DNA of 64,000 nucleotides from assembly GCF_011694515.1 (NCBI RefSeq), contig NZ_CP050192.1:1449534-1513533 (forward strand). Direction: 5' to 3'. Every line of letters starts with the position of its first letter. Positions within the stretch are counted from its first letter, which is position 1. A program made the translations under genes and the position numbers. Under the pieces are notes generated by a model. That model did no database searches and was not told the DNA's origin. It worked only from the letters and a program-made list of their open reading frames with translations. Positions 37,358 to 46,427 of the stretch are shown in pieces. This DNA comes from Mycobacterium sp. DL592. GTDB lineage: Bacteria > Actinomycetota > Actinomycetes > Mycobacteriales > Mycobacteriaceae.

Positions 37358-38041
37358 TTGCCGACGATGACCACCGTGACCACCTCCTCTACCTCGTCCC
37401 GGAGCTCCCGCACCGATCGGGCCAGCCTCACCCGGGAAGCGATCCTGACTGCCGCCGAGCGGCTGTTCGCCGAGCATGGTGTCTTCGCGGTCTCCAACCG
37501 CCAGGTCAGCGAGGCCGCCGGGCAGGGCAACAACGCCGCCGTCGGATACCACTTCGGCACCAAGACCGACCTGGTCCGGGCGATCGAGCACAAGCACGCC
37601 GTCCCGGTGGAACGACTGCGCGAACAGCGGGTCGCCCAGGTGGGGGAGTCCGCCGAGTTGCGCGACTGGGTCGAGTGCCTGGTGTTGCCGCTGACCGATC
37701 ACCTGACCGCACTGGGCAACCCCACCTGGTACGCCCGCTTCGCCGCACAGGTGATGGCGGACCCGGCCTACCACAAGACGGTCACCCGCGATGCGTTGGC
37801 GCTGCCGGCCCTCGTCACCGTCCTGGAGGGCATCAACCGCTGCCTGCCCGAGGTGCCCGCCCCGGTGCGCATCGAGCGCAACATGATGGCGCGCAACCTG
37901 TTGATGCATACCTGCGCCGAATACGAGCGGGCCCTCGCCGAAGGCTCACCGCTGCCGATAAACAGTTGGCGCGCAGCGGCTTCCGGTCTCATCGACGCCA
38001 TCGTCGGGCTGTGGCTGGCCCCCGTGACACGACAGGTTTAG
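37358..38041 (+). CDS. TetR-family transcriptional regulator
   Basis: 227 aa from TTG 37358, which has GGAG 5 bases before; ATG 37367 is an alternative that shortens it by three residues. HTH about residues 25-70 (FAVSNRQVSEAAGQGNNAAVGYHFG), TetR_C ligand domain after. The paired AAGTCA palindromes around the SDR gene point to it as repressor of SDR and of itself plus the ferredoxin-P450 genes, which follow 5 bases downstream. Confidence 0.88.
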   Translation: MPTMTTVTTSSTSSRSSRTDRASLTREAILTAAERLFAEHGVFAVSNRQVSEAAGQGNNAAVGYHFGTKTDLVRAIEHKHAVPVERLREQRVAQVGESAELRDWVECLVLPLTDHLTALGNPTWYARFAAQVMADPAYHKTVTRDALALPALVTVLEGINRCLPEVPAPVRIERNMMARNLLMHTCAEYERALAEGSPLPINSWRAAASGLIDAIVGLWLAPVTRQV

Positions 38042-38046
38042 CAGCG

Positions 38047-38241
38047 ATGAAGGTCACCGTAGACCAGAACAAGTGTGTGTCCTCGGGTCAGTGCGTGCTC
38101 AACGCCGCCGAGGTGTTCGACCAGCGCGACGAGGACGGCGTCGTGATCCTGCTGACCGACAACCCCGCTGAAGACCTGGCCGACAGCGTGCGGCGCGCCG
38201 CCGTGGCATGTCCGGCGCAGGCCATCGACGTCGAGGAGTGA
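38047..38241 (+). CDS. [3Fe-4S] ferredoxin
   Basis: 64 aa, ATG 5 bases after the TetR stop; much shorter than the open frame that contains it. Cys10, Cys16 (CVSSGQC) and Cys55 (ACPAQAI) are the three ligands of a 3Fe-4S cluster; the fourth position of a 4Fe cluster is absent. These ferredoxins feed electrons to P450s, and the P450 gene starts 3 bases later, so it is its dedicated partner. Confidence 0.92.
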   Translation: MKVTVDQNKCVSSGQCVLNAAEVFDQRDEDGVVILLTDNPAEDLADSVRRAAVACPAQAIDVEE

Positions 38242-38244
38242 GCC

Positions 38245-39486
38245 ATGTCCGACACATTGACGACTGACCCGACCGAGGCGGCCGGCGCCGTACCGGACTA
38301 TCCGATGGCCCGCGCCGCGAGCTGCCCGTTCGCCCCGCCGCCGAAGCTCCTCGAGATGACCGAGACCAGACCGCTGTCGCGGGTGCGGATCTGGGACGGC
38401 AGCACTCCGTGGCTGGTGACCGGCTATGAAGCGGCCCGTTCGCTTTTCGCCGATCCGCGGATCAGCGTCGATGACCGAAAGTCGGGATTCCCGCACTGGA
38501 ACGAGCACATGCTCGTCACCGTCAACAAGCGGCCGCGCTCAGTGTTCACCTCCGACGCCGAGGAGCACACCCGCTTCCGGCGGATGCTGTCCAAGCCGTT
38601 CACCTTCCGCCGGGTGGAAACACTGCGCGGCGTCATCCAACAGGTCACCGACGAGTGCATCGACGAGATCCTGGCCGGACCGCAGCCCGCCGATATGGTC
38701 GCGAAGATCGCCCTGCCGGTGCCCACGCGCGTCATCAGTGACATGCTCGGCGTGCCGTACGAGGATCACGAGTTCTTCCAAGAACACGCCAACGCCGGGC
38801 TGGCCCGCTACGCCGCGGCCGACGCCATGCAAAAGGGCGCGATGTCGTTGCACCAGTACCTGATCGACCTGGTCGAGAAGAAGCGCAAAGAGCCCGCCGA
38901 GGACGCGATCTCCGATCTCGCCGAACGCGTCAACGCCGGCGAGATCGACGTCAAGGAAGCCGCGCAGCTGGGCACCGGCCTGCTGATCGCGGGGCACGAG
39001 ACCACCGCCAACATGATCGGACTCGGTCTGCTGGCGTTGTTGCAGAACCCTGAACAGGCTGCGCTGCTGCGTGATTCCGATGACCCCAAGTTCATCGCGA
39101 ATGCGGTCGAGGAGTTGATGCGTTACCTGTCGATCATCCAGACCGGTCAGCGCCGAGTGGCCCTCGAAGACATCGAGATCGCCGGCGAGACCATCAAGGC
39201 CGGCGAGGGCGTGATCCTGGATCTCGCCCCGGCCAACTGGGATCCCGCCATGTACGCCAACCCTGAGCAACTGGATCTGACCCGGGACGCCAGCCAGCAG
39301 CTGGGATTCGGCTACGGCCGGCACCAATGCGTCGGCCAGCAACTGGCCCGTGCCGAGATGCAGATCGTGTTCCCCACTGTGCTGCGCCGCATGCCCAACA
39401 TGACGTTGGCGATCCCCTTCGACGAGGTGCCGTTCGCGGAGGATCACCTCGCGTACGGCGTCTACGAAGTCCCCGTTACGTGGTGA
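38245..39486 (+). CDS. Cytochrome P450 (CYP105-like)
   Basis: 413 aa. I helix LLIAGHETTANMI, ExxR in EELMRYLS, haem loop FGYGRHQCVGQQLAR. The FPxxDPxxL-type start (YPMARAASCPFAPPP) and FGYGxHQCxGQxLAR loop are those of CYP105-like actinobacterial enzymes, which hydroxylate diverse xenobiotics. Coupled to the ferredoxin ahead of it. The following amidohydrolase begins 36 bases later. Confidence 0.93.
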   Translation: MSDTLTTDPTEAAGAVPDYPMARAASCPFAPPPKLLEMTETRPLSRVRIWDGSTPWLVTGYEAARSLFADPRISVDDRKSGFPHWNEHMLVTVNKRPRSVFTSDAEEHTRFRRMLSKPFTFRRVETLRGVIQQVTDECIDEILAGPQPADMVAKIALPVPTRVISDMLGVPYEDHEFFQEHANAGLARYAAADAMQKGAMSLHQYLIDLVEKKRKEPAEDAISDLAERVNAGEIDVKEAAQLGTGLLIAGHETTANMIGLGLLALLQNPEQAALLRDSDDPKFIANAVEELMRYLSIIQTGQRRVALEDIEIAGETIKAGEGVILDLAPANWDPAMYANPEQLDLTRDASQQLGFGYGRHQCVGQQLARAEMQIVFPTVLRRMPNMTLAIPFDEVPFAEDHLAYGVYEVPVTW

Positions 39487-39522
39487 AAAACCGCTATCCA
39501 CAGCCCGATTGGAGCATCACCG

Positions 39523-40692
39523 ATGTCAGCACCCACTAGCACGCTCTATCCCAGCGGTGGTCTCGGCGCACCCAAGGACCGACACACCCACGCCGACGAC
39601 GACAACGGGCTGCCCGCAGGCACCGAGGTGTTCTCCGCGGACAACCACATCTCGTTGTCCGAGGACATCTTCTACGAGAAGTTCCCGCCGGAACTCAAGG
39701 AGAAGGCGCCCCGCATCTGGTACGAGGACGGCGCCTACATGGTCGGCAAGGCCAAGGGCCAGACCTTCCTGCCGCTGGACTTCAGCCGCGTCCTGATGCA
39801 GTACGACGACCTGGCCGGCGCCGCGACGGTCAACATCGACGCCCGCATCGCCGAGTTGCACGACGACGGCGTCGACAAGGAGCTCGCGTTCCCCAACGCC
39901 GTTCTGGCGCTGTTCCACTACCCGAACATGGAGTTGCGCGAGCGGGTGTTCCGCATCTACAACGAGCACATCGCCGACGTCCAGGAGCGCAGCAACGGCC
40001 ATTTCCACGGTGTCGGATTGATCAACTGGTGGGATCCCGATGGTGCCCGCCGGACCCTGGCCGAGGTGAAGTCGTTGGGGCTCAAGACGTTCCTGCTGCC
40101 GCTGAACCCGGGCAAGGGCGTCGACGGCGAGATCATCGACTACGGCAGCACCGCGTTCAGCCCGGTGTGGGACGAGATCGAGTCGGCCGGACTGCCGGTC
40201 TCCCACCACATCGGCGAGACACCGCCCAAGACGCCGTGCGAGGTCAACAGCGTCGTCGTCGGCATGATGATCAACGTCGACGGCTTCCGCGAGACCTTCT
40301 CCAAGTACTTGTTCTCGGGCATCCTCGACCGGCACCCGTCGCTGCGGGTCGGCTGGTTCGAGGGCGGCATCGCCTGGGTCGCCACCGCGCTGCAGGACGC
40401 CGAGCATCTGCTGGCCTCTTATCAGCACATGTTCAATCGCCGAGTCGAGCACGACATCCGGTACTACTGGAACAAGCACATGAGTGCCTCGTTCATGGTG
40501 GATCCGCTGGGCCTGCGACTGCTCGACGAGATCGGTGTGGACAACGTCATGTGGTCGTCGGACTACCCGCACAACGAGAGCACGTTCGGGTATTCGCAGA
40601 AGTCGATCAAATCGGTGGTCGACGCCGTCGGCCAGGACGCGGCAGTCAAGATTTGCAGCACCAACATCAAGAAGTTCCTGGGCGTCTCATGA
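39523..40692 (+). CDS. Amidohydrolase-family (ACMSD-like) metal-dependent hydrolase/decarboxylase
   Basis: 389 aa. The N-terminal FSADNHISL replaces the usual DxHxH with a D-N-H-type metal site seen in amidohydrolase_2 proteins; His in SHHIGE and the late metal/active-site WSSDYPHNES are present. Members decarboxylate or hydrolyse ring-derived acids. Resembles the protein at 47528 (FDADNHLYEPP, YGSDWPHPEG), giving two such enzymes in the region. The stop overlaps the next start by ATGA. Confidence 0.87.
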   Translation: MSAPTSTLYPSGGLGAPKDRHTHADDDNGLPAGTEVFSADNHISLSEDIFYEKFPPELKEKAPRIWYEDGAYMVGKAKGQTFLPLDFSRVLMQYDDLAGAATVNIDARIAELHDDGVDKELAFPNAVLALFHYPNMELRERVFRIYNEHIADVQERSNGHFHGVGLINWWDPDGARRTLAEVKSLGLKTFLLPLNPGKGVDGEIIDYGSTAFSPVWDEIESAGLPVSHHIGETPPKTPCEVNSVVVGMMINVDGFRETFSKYLFSGILDRHPSLRVGWFEGGIAWVATALQDAEHLLASYQHMFNRRVEHDIRYYWNKHMSASFMVDPLGLRLLDEIGVDNVMWSSDYPHNESTFGYSQKSIKSVVDAVGQDAAVKICSTNIKKFLGVS

Positions 40693-41927
40693 CCACGTCA
40701 CTGACGGGACCGGTGCGGTCCCTCGCCGATATCCCGACACACCCCGATCGCACCCGGATGCGTGCCGAGACCGGAGCGCGGCTGCGTGCGGCGATGGCCG
40801 AGCGCGATGTCGGAGCGCTGATTCTGTTGGGCAACAACGCCGTCACCTATGCCACCGGCACCAGCTGGCCGCTCGGTGACGCCGGCCTGTCCCATGTCGA
40901 GCGCCCGGTGGCGCTGGTGCTCGCCGACGATCCGGCACCGCACCTGTTCCTGCCGTTCCGTGAGGGCGCGGCCGAGGAGACCGAGCTGCCCGCCGACCAT
41001 CTGCACGGGCCGGTCTATCTCGAATTCGACGAGGGCGTTGAGCATTTCGCCAAGACGCTCGGCGATCTGGTGCCGCGGGGGACCAGCATCGCCGTCGACG
41101 AGCTCACCGGTGCGATGCGCCGCGCACAGAGCCGGTTGTTCCCCGACGGCAACCCCGGTGATGCCGCCGTGGTCGTCGGTGCCGCCAAGACCGTCAAGAC
41201 AGCCGACGAGATCGGCTGCATCCACAAGGCGGTCCGCATCACCGACACGGCGATGGTCGACGTGCAGCGAGCGCTCGCTCCGGGAGTCCGGCAGATCGAC
41301 CTGTCGGCTGAATTCCTGCGCCGCGCCTTCGAACTCGGCGCGGTGGCCAGCATGCTCGAGCCGATCTGGCAGGTCATGCCCAACACCAAGGCCGACGGGG
41401 TGTGGACCACCCACGGCGACCTGGCGCTGCCGCTGCTGTCCACCGAACGCGCACTGCAGGCCGGCGAGGTGTTGTGGACCGACGTGTCGATCACCTACGG
41501 CGGGTACTGCTCGGACTTCGGCCGGACCTGGACCGTCGGGGTGGACCCGACCGCGCGCCAGCAGGCTCAGTACCGCCGGTGGAAGGACATCATGACGGCG
41601 GTCCTGGATGTCACCCGCGCCGGTGCGACGGCCGCTGATCTGGGCCGGGCCGCGATCGCGGCCAACGACGGAACCAAACCTTGGCTGCCGCACTTCTATC
41701 TGGGCCACGGTATCGGTGTCAATGCCGCTGAAATGCCGATGATCGGAACCGATCTCGGTGACGAGTTCGACGAGAACTACGTCCTGCAGGCAGGCATGGT
41801 GCTGGTGCTGGAGCCCGTGGTGTGGGAGGACGGCACCGGCGGTTACCGCAGCGAGGAGATCATCGTCATCACCGAGGAAGGCTGGATCAAGTTGACCGAC
41901 TACCCGTACTCGCCCTATGGCGACTGA
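40689..41927 (+). CDS. M24-family peptidase-like protein (Xaa-Pro aminopeptidase type)
   Basis: 412 aa from ATG 40689 (ATGA overlap). Creatinase-like N-terminal domain, then the pita-bread M24 domain. All five metal ligands can be placed: Asp in WTDVSITYGG, Asp in YCSDFGRTW, His in YLGHGIG, Glu in VLEPVV and Glu in YRSEEIIVIT. In this catabolic operon it probably hydrolyses an amide or C-N bond rather than a peptide. Overlaps the next, related gene by 11 bases. Confidence 0.88.
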   Translation: MTTSLTGPVRSLADIPTHPDRTRMRAETGARLRAAMAERDVGALILLGNNAVTYATGTSWPLGDAGLSHVERPVALVLADDPAPHLFLPFREGAAEETELPADHLHGPVYLEFDEGVEHFAKTLGDLVPRGTSIAVDELTGAMRRAQSRLFPDGNPGDAAVVVGAAKTVKTADEIGCIHKAVRITDTAMVDVQRALAPGVRQIDLSAEFLRRAFELGAVASMLEPIWQVMPNTKADGVWTTHGDLALPLLSTERALQAGEVLWTDVSITYGGYCSDFGRTWTVGVDPTARQQAQYRRWKDIMTAVLDVTRAGATAADLGRAAIAANDGTKPWLPHFYLGHGIGVNAAEMPMIGTDLGDEFDENYVLQAGMVLVLEPVVWEDGTGGYRSEEIIVITEEGWIKLTDYPYSPYGD

Positions 41928-43044
41928 AGTCCTGGGCGACGAGCGCGTTCTCCGCACCGGGCGGCGGGCTCGCGCACTGGCCCAGATGGAAGCCCACGAC
42001 CTGGACGTCCTTGTCCTGGGCCGGCAGTCCAACATTCGCTATGTCAGTGGCGCCCAACAACTCTGGGTGGCCGGCACCCGGCCGTTCGCGCCGTCGTGTG
42101 TGTTGCTGCGCAACGGTGCGGTGCACCTGCTGAGCACGTGGGACGAGGGTGTGCCGGAGGACATTCCGCACGAGAACCTCTACGGCATCGCGTGGAACCC
42201 GGTGAACACCATCGAGAACCTGAAGAAGATCCCGGGCGCGGCCAGTGCCCGGCGGGTGGGCTCGGACGCGCTGTCGCCGGGCTTCGCCCAGCTGTTGCCG
42301 CTGGCGTTTCCCAACGCCGAGCTGGTCGACGGCGAGGCGGCCATGCAGGCGGCCAGGAAGGTCAAGACCGCCGAGGAGATCGAGGCGCTGCGCGAAGCCG
42401 TCCGGGTCGCCGAGGTCGGACTGGCTGCGGCACTGACCAGCGTTCGCGACGGCGCCTCGGTGCAGGACCTGACCGCGGTGCTATTGGAGGCGATGACCGC
42501 CGGAGGTGTCAGCAGCCCGGCTCACCAGGACGCGGTGTGGGTGACCGCCACCGACCATCCGTGGCGCAGAGTGACCGGCGAGGGCCTGGTGCACGACGGT
42601 GACCTGGTCGCCTTCGCCTCCGGAGTGCTCGATCGCGGCTACATCGGGGAAGTCGGCCGCACGGTTCCGATCGGAGAGCCCACCGCGGCCACCCGCGACC
42701 TGTTCGAACGATCGCAGCGACTGAACACCGCGTTGCTCCGAGCGTGTCGCCCGGGAGCGCCCAACGCCGGTCTACTGGCCGCGTACGAGGCTGTGGGCGA
42801 ACCACTTCCGGTGGTTCCGGTGGCCCACGGGCTCGGGGTCGGCTTCGACTCGCCGGTGGTCTCACCGCAGCTGGCCGCGACCGCGGCTGCCGAACACCTC
42901 GAGCCCGGCATGGTCCTGGCCGTCACCGGATACGTGTTCGAGCCGGGTGTCGGTGCGGTGTTCCGTCGCGATTCGATACTGATCACCGACGACGGGGCCG
43001 AGGTTCTGACGTCGAGCCCGGCCTGGGGCGACCCGAATGGCTGA
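41917..43044 (+). CDS. M24-family protein with degenerate metal site
   Basis: 375 aa. Same fold as the preceding gene: creatinase N domain (LGRQSNIRYVSGAQQLW) and pita-bread C domain. Aligned by eye, the metal ligands are altered: Asp of WTDVS is Ala/Phe (VAFASG), Asp of CSDFGRT is Glu (IGEVGRT), the first Glu is Thr (AVTGYVF) and the last is Asp (RRDSILIT); only the His (VAHGLG) stays. It may be a metal-free creatinase-like hydrolase or a partner subunit of the active enzyme encoded just before. Confidence 0.83.
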   Translation: MATEVLGDERVLRTGRRARALAQMEAHDLDVLVLGRQSNIRYVSGAQQLWVAGTRPFAPSCVLLRNGAVHLLSTWDEGVPEDIPHENLYGIAWNPVNTIENLKKIPGAASARRVGSDALSPGFAQLLPLAFPNAELVDGEAAMQAARKVKTAEEIEALREAVRVAEVGLAAALTSVRDGASVQDLTAVLLEAMTAGGVSSPAHQDAVWVTATDHPWRRVTGEGLVHDGDLVAFASGVLDRGYIGEVGRTVPIGEPTAATRDLFERSQRLNTALLRACRPGAPNAGLLAAYEAVGEPLPVVPVAHGLGVGFDSPVVSPQLAATAAAEHLEPGMVLAVTGYVFEPGVGAVFRRDSILITDDGAEVLTSSPAWGDPNG

Positions 43045-44011
43045 GGCCACACGGCCGCCGGCCGAGGAGATCATCCGCTACGAGAAGAACCCGAAGACCA
43101 GGATCGCCACGATCACCTTCGACCGGCCGGAGTATCTCAACGCGCCGACCGCCGCCGCGCGGCTGCGGTATTCGGATCTGCTGTACCAGGCCGGCGTCGA
43201 CGACGAGGTGAAGGTTCTGGTGATCCGCGGCGTCGGCGACGACCTGGGCAGCGGCGCTGATCTGCCCGAGTTCATGGAGATGCAGGAGGCCGAGGACGAA
43301 GGTCCGCGGCTGTCGGAGTTCCGGATCGCCGCCGGTGAGGTCAAGTACCCGCCCAAGGGTTCCTTCCGGCGGGGCGCCACGATCAGTTCCTGGTATGCCA
43401 GCCCGCATTCGGGAATCAGGACGTTGCAGGACTTCAAGAAGATCTCGATCCTCGAGGTCAAGGGGTACTGCTACGGCTGGCACTTCTACCAGGCGGCCGA
43501 CGCCGACCTGGTGATCTCCTCCGACGACGCCTTGTTCGGCCATCCGTCGTTCCGCTACTACGGGTGGGGACCCCGCATGTGGTGGTGGGCGCAGATGATG
43601 GGCATCCGCAAGTTCCAGGAGATGGTTTACACGGGCCGGCCGTTCACCGCCGCCGAGATGGCGGAATGCAACTTCCTCAACAGCGTGGTGCCTCGCGAGG
43701 ACCTCGAGGCCGAGGTCGACAAGTACGCGCAGGCCTGCGCTCGCAACCGCCCGACCGACACGGTGTTCCAGCAGAAGATCTTCTTCGAAGTGATGAAGCA
43801 GTTCCAGGGCGAGTACATGGGCAGCCTGCTGGGCGGCTACTTCGAGTCGATGGGGGCGAGCATCGCCCACGACGAAGGCGATCTGGACATGCACGAGGCC
43901 CTCGACGAAGGCCTCTCGGGTGCGGTCAAGGACAACGACAGCAAGTTCCCGCCGGAATGGCGACTGTCGAAGGCGGGCCGCAAGAACGGCAAGCCGAAGA
44001 AGAAGAAGTAG
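43037..44011 (+). CDS. Enoyl-CoA hydratase/isomerase-family protein, atypical
   Basis: 324 aa, overlapping the previous gene by 8 bases. Crotonase core: GVGDDLGSGADLPEF and ILEVKGYCYGWHFYQAADADLVIS oxyanion segments. The classical Glu region reads FGHPSFRYYGWGP, so the hydratase Glu is absent. Insertions rich in aromatic residues and a basic C-terminal tail (KAGRKNGKPKKKK) make it longer than usual (260). Acts on a CoA ester, probably made by the CoA transferase that follows. Confidence 0.83.
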   Translation: MAEATRPPAEEIIRYEKNPKTRIATITFDRPEYLNAPTAAARLRYSDLLYQAGVDDEVKVLVIRGVGDDLGSGADLPEFMEMQEAEDEGPRLSEFRIAAGEVKYPPKGSFRRGATISSWYASPHSGIRTLQDFKKISILEVKGYCYGWHFYQAADADLVISSDDALFGHPSFRYYGWGPRMWWWAQMMGIRKFQEMVYTGRPFTAAEMAECNFLNSVVPREDLEAEVDKYAQACARNRPTDTVFQQKIFFEVMKQFQGEYMGSLLGGYFESMGASIAHDEGDLDMHEALDEGLSGAVKDNDSKFPPEWRLSKAGRKNGKPKKKK

Positions 44012-44015
44012 CGCT

Positions 44016-46427
44016 GTGGCAGGCCCGCCCCTGAGCGGATTCGTGGTCGTCGACCTCTCGACCGGGATCGCCGGCGGCTACTGCACCAAGCTGCTCGCCG
44101 ACGGCGGCGCCGACGTGGTCAAAGTCGAAGCGCCCGAGGGTGATCCACTACGACGGTGGTCGGCCTCCGGCGCCTCGATTCCACCGGGGCGCGACGGTGC
44201 CCTGTTCAGCTTCCTGGCCGGCGGAAAGCACAGCGTGGTCGCCGACCCCGCGGCTGCGGCCGACCTGGACCTCGTCGAGCGACTACTCGCCTCCGCTGAC
44301 GCCGTGGTGTGGTCGCCGGGGTCGCCGGTGGTCGAGCTGTCCCGGTTGGCGCCGGAGTCGATTTTGGCGCGCCACCCGCACCTGATTGTCGCGTCGATCA
44401 CCCCGTTCGGCCTGCACGGGCCCTGGAGTGGTCGTGCGGCAACGGAATTCACGCTGCAGGCGTGGTCCGGCGGCATCGTCGGGCTGGGCCGCGGCGCACC
44501 GGATCGCGCACCGGTCTACGTCGGGGGACAGGTCGGCGACTACCTGTCCGGGGCCTACGCCAGCGCCGCCATTCTGACCGCTGTTCACGGTGGTGTCGCC
44601 GGTGAACTGATCGACCTGTCGATGCTGGAGAGCCACGTGATGGGGCTGACCTACTACCCGGTGACCTACTACGAGATGCTGGGCCGACCGTGGCGGGATT
44701 CCAGAAAGCTCACCGTGCCCGGAATCGCTCGCGCCAGCGATGGTTTGGTGGACATCGGCTGCGGCACCGCTCAGCAGTGGTTCGACCTGTGCGCGATGAC
44801 CGGGCACGAGGACTGGATCGACGAGGACTCGCCGCTGTCGATCACCGAACAGGCCAACGAGAAGGCCGGCGAACTGTACGCCTGGGTGGCCGAGCACACC
44901 GGTGAGGAGGTGCGTGAGCTGGCGACGGCGTTTCGAATCCCGAATGCCCCGGTTGCCAACGGCGCCAGCATCGAGTCCCTCGACCACTTCCGCGAGCGCG
45001 GCTCGTTCGTCGACAACCCGGCCGGTTTCCGTCAACCGGCATACCCCTACCGGATCTCCGGCGTCGACCTGCGCCCGCCGGCGCCCGCGCCACGCCTCGG
45101 TGAACACACCGAGGCGCACCGCGCCGCGGCCCGACCGCCACGCACCGCCGGCGCGCAGGCGAAGACGCTGCCGCTGCACGGCATTCGCGTCCTCGATCTG
45201 ACCACCTTCTGGGCGGGGCCGTCGTGCACCCACCCGATGGCGCTGCTGGGTGCCGACGTGATCCACGTCGAGTCCGCGCGCCGCCCGGACGGCACCCGGA
45301 TGATCGCCGGTGTGCCGGTGACCGAGGACCACTGGTGGGAAAAGCAGCCGATCTTCGCCGCGCTGAACACCAACAAGAAGGACATCACCGTCGACCTGGC
45401 CACCGAACGCGGCCGCGAGCTGCTGAACCGGCTGATCGCGACCGCCGACGTCATCGCCGAGAACTACACCCCGCGGGTGCTCGACCAGCTGGGCCTGGAT
45501 TACGCCGCCGTCCGACGGATCAAGCCTGACATCGTCATGCTGCGGATGCCCGGGTTCGGCCTCGACGGGCCCTGGCGGGACAGCCCGGCGTTCGCCTATG
45601 TCATCGAAGCGGCAGCGGGGATCAGCTGGCTCACCGGCTACCCCGATCGCAACCCGTACGAGCCGTACTCGCTGGGCGATCCCAACGCGGGGTTGCACGC
45701 CCTCAACGCTGTGCTGCTGGCACTCGAGCACCGGCGTCGCACGGGGGAGGGCTCACTGGTCGAGGCGGCGATGATCGACGCGGCCCTCAACATTGCCGCC
45801 GAACAGGTCGTCGAATACACCGCCTACGGGGCGGTGCTGCAACGTGCCGGAAACCGCGGGCCAGCGGCCGCACCCCAGAACCTGTACCGCACCAACGACA
45901 TCGACGAGTTCGGCCGCGACGACTCCTGGGTGGCGATCGCCATTGCCACCGACGAGCAGTGGCGGGCTCTGCGAGCCGCACTCGGTGACCCCGCCTGGGC
46001 GGCCGACCCGGTGCTCTCGACGGTGGCCGGGCGGCGCGCACAGCAGGACGCCATCGACGAACACCTGGGCGCCTGGTGCCGCCAGCGCAGCGGCGACGAG
46101 ATCGTCGCCGCCCTATGGGACAACGGTGTTCCGGTCGCCCCGGTGATGCAGCCACACCGCCAGACCGAACTCGCCCAGCTCACCGCCCGCGGGTTCTTCG
46201 AAGAACTGGACCACCCCGTCAACGGACCCGCCCACTACACCACGCTGCCGTTCCGGCTCTCGGCCGGCCCCCAACGCTTCCACGTTGCCCCCGCGCCGCT
46301 GCTGGGACAGCACAATCACGAGGTCTTTGGTGAGCTCGGATTGTCCGACGGTGAGATCGCCGCGCTGGAAGCCGACGGGGTGATCGGCACCGCGCCGGCG
46401 CGCGGGGACTCTACGGCCGCCCGCTGA
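44016..46427 (+). CDS. Tandem-fused CaiB/BaiF (family III) CoA transferase
   Basis: 803 aa from GTG 44016. Two complete CaiB/BaiF units: residues about 5-370 (VVDLSTGIAGGYCTKLLADGGADVVKVE) and about 395-795 (VLDLTTFWAGPSCTHPMALLGADVIHVE). Ordinary members are about 400 aa and work as interlocked dimers, so this is a natural covalent dimer. The helix near the active site differs between halves: GELIDLSMLESHV against GSLVEAAMIDAALN, so one half may be non-catalytic. It transfers CoA to a carboxylate. Last gene of the operon; overlaps the convergent TetR by 17 bases. Confidence 0.88.
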   Translation: MAGPPLSGFVVVDLSTGIAGGYCTKLLADGGADVVKVEAPEGDPLRRWSASGASIPPGRDGALFSFLAGGKHSVVADPAAAADLDLVERLLASADAVVWSPGSPVVELSRLAPESILARHPHLIVASITPFGLHGPWSGRAATEFTLQAWSGGIVGLGRGAPDRAPVYVGGQVGDYLSGAYASAAILTAVHGGVAGELIDLSMLESHVMGLTYYPVTYYEMLGRPWRDSRKLTVPGIARASDGLVDIGCGTAQQWFDLCAMTGHEDWIDEDSPLSITEQANEKAGELYAWVAEHTGEEVRELATAFRIPNAPVANGASIESLDHFRERGSFVDNPAGFRQPAYPYRISGVDLRPPAPAPRLGEHTEAHRAAARPPRTAGAQAKTLPLHGIRVLDLTTFWAGPSCTHPMALLGADVIHVESARRPDGTRMIAGVPVTEDHWWEKQPIFAALNTNKKDITVDLATERGRELLNRLIATADVIAENYTPRVLDQLGLDYAAVRRIKPDIVMLRMPGFGLDGPWRDSPAFAYVIEAAAGISWLTGYPDRNPYEPYSLGDPNAGLHALNAVLLALEHRRRTGEGSLVEAAMIDAALNIAAEQVVEYTAYGAVLQRAGNRGPAAAPQNLYRTNDIDEFGRDDSWVAIAIATDEQWRALRAALGDPAWAADPVLSTVAGRRAQQDAIDEHLGAWCRQRSGDEIVAALWDNGVPVAPVMQPHRQTELAQLTARGFFEELDHPVNGPAHYTTLPFRLSAGPQRFHVAPAPLLGQHNHEVFGELGLSDGEIAALEADGVIGTAPARGDSTAAR

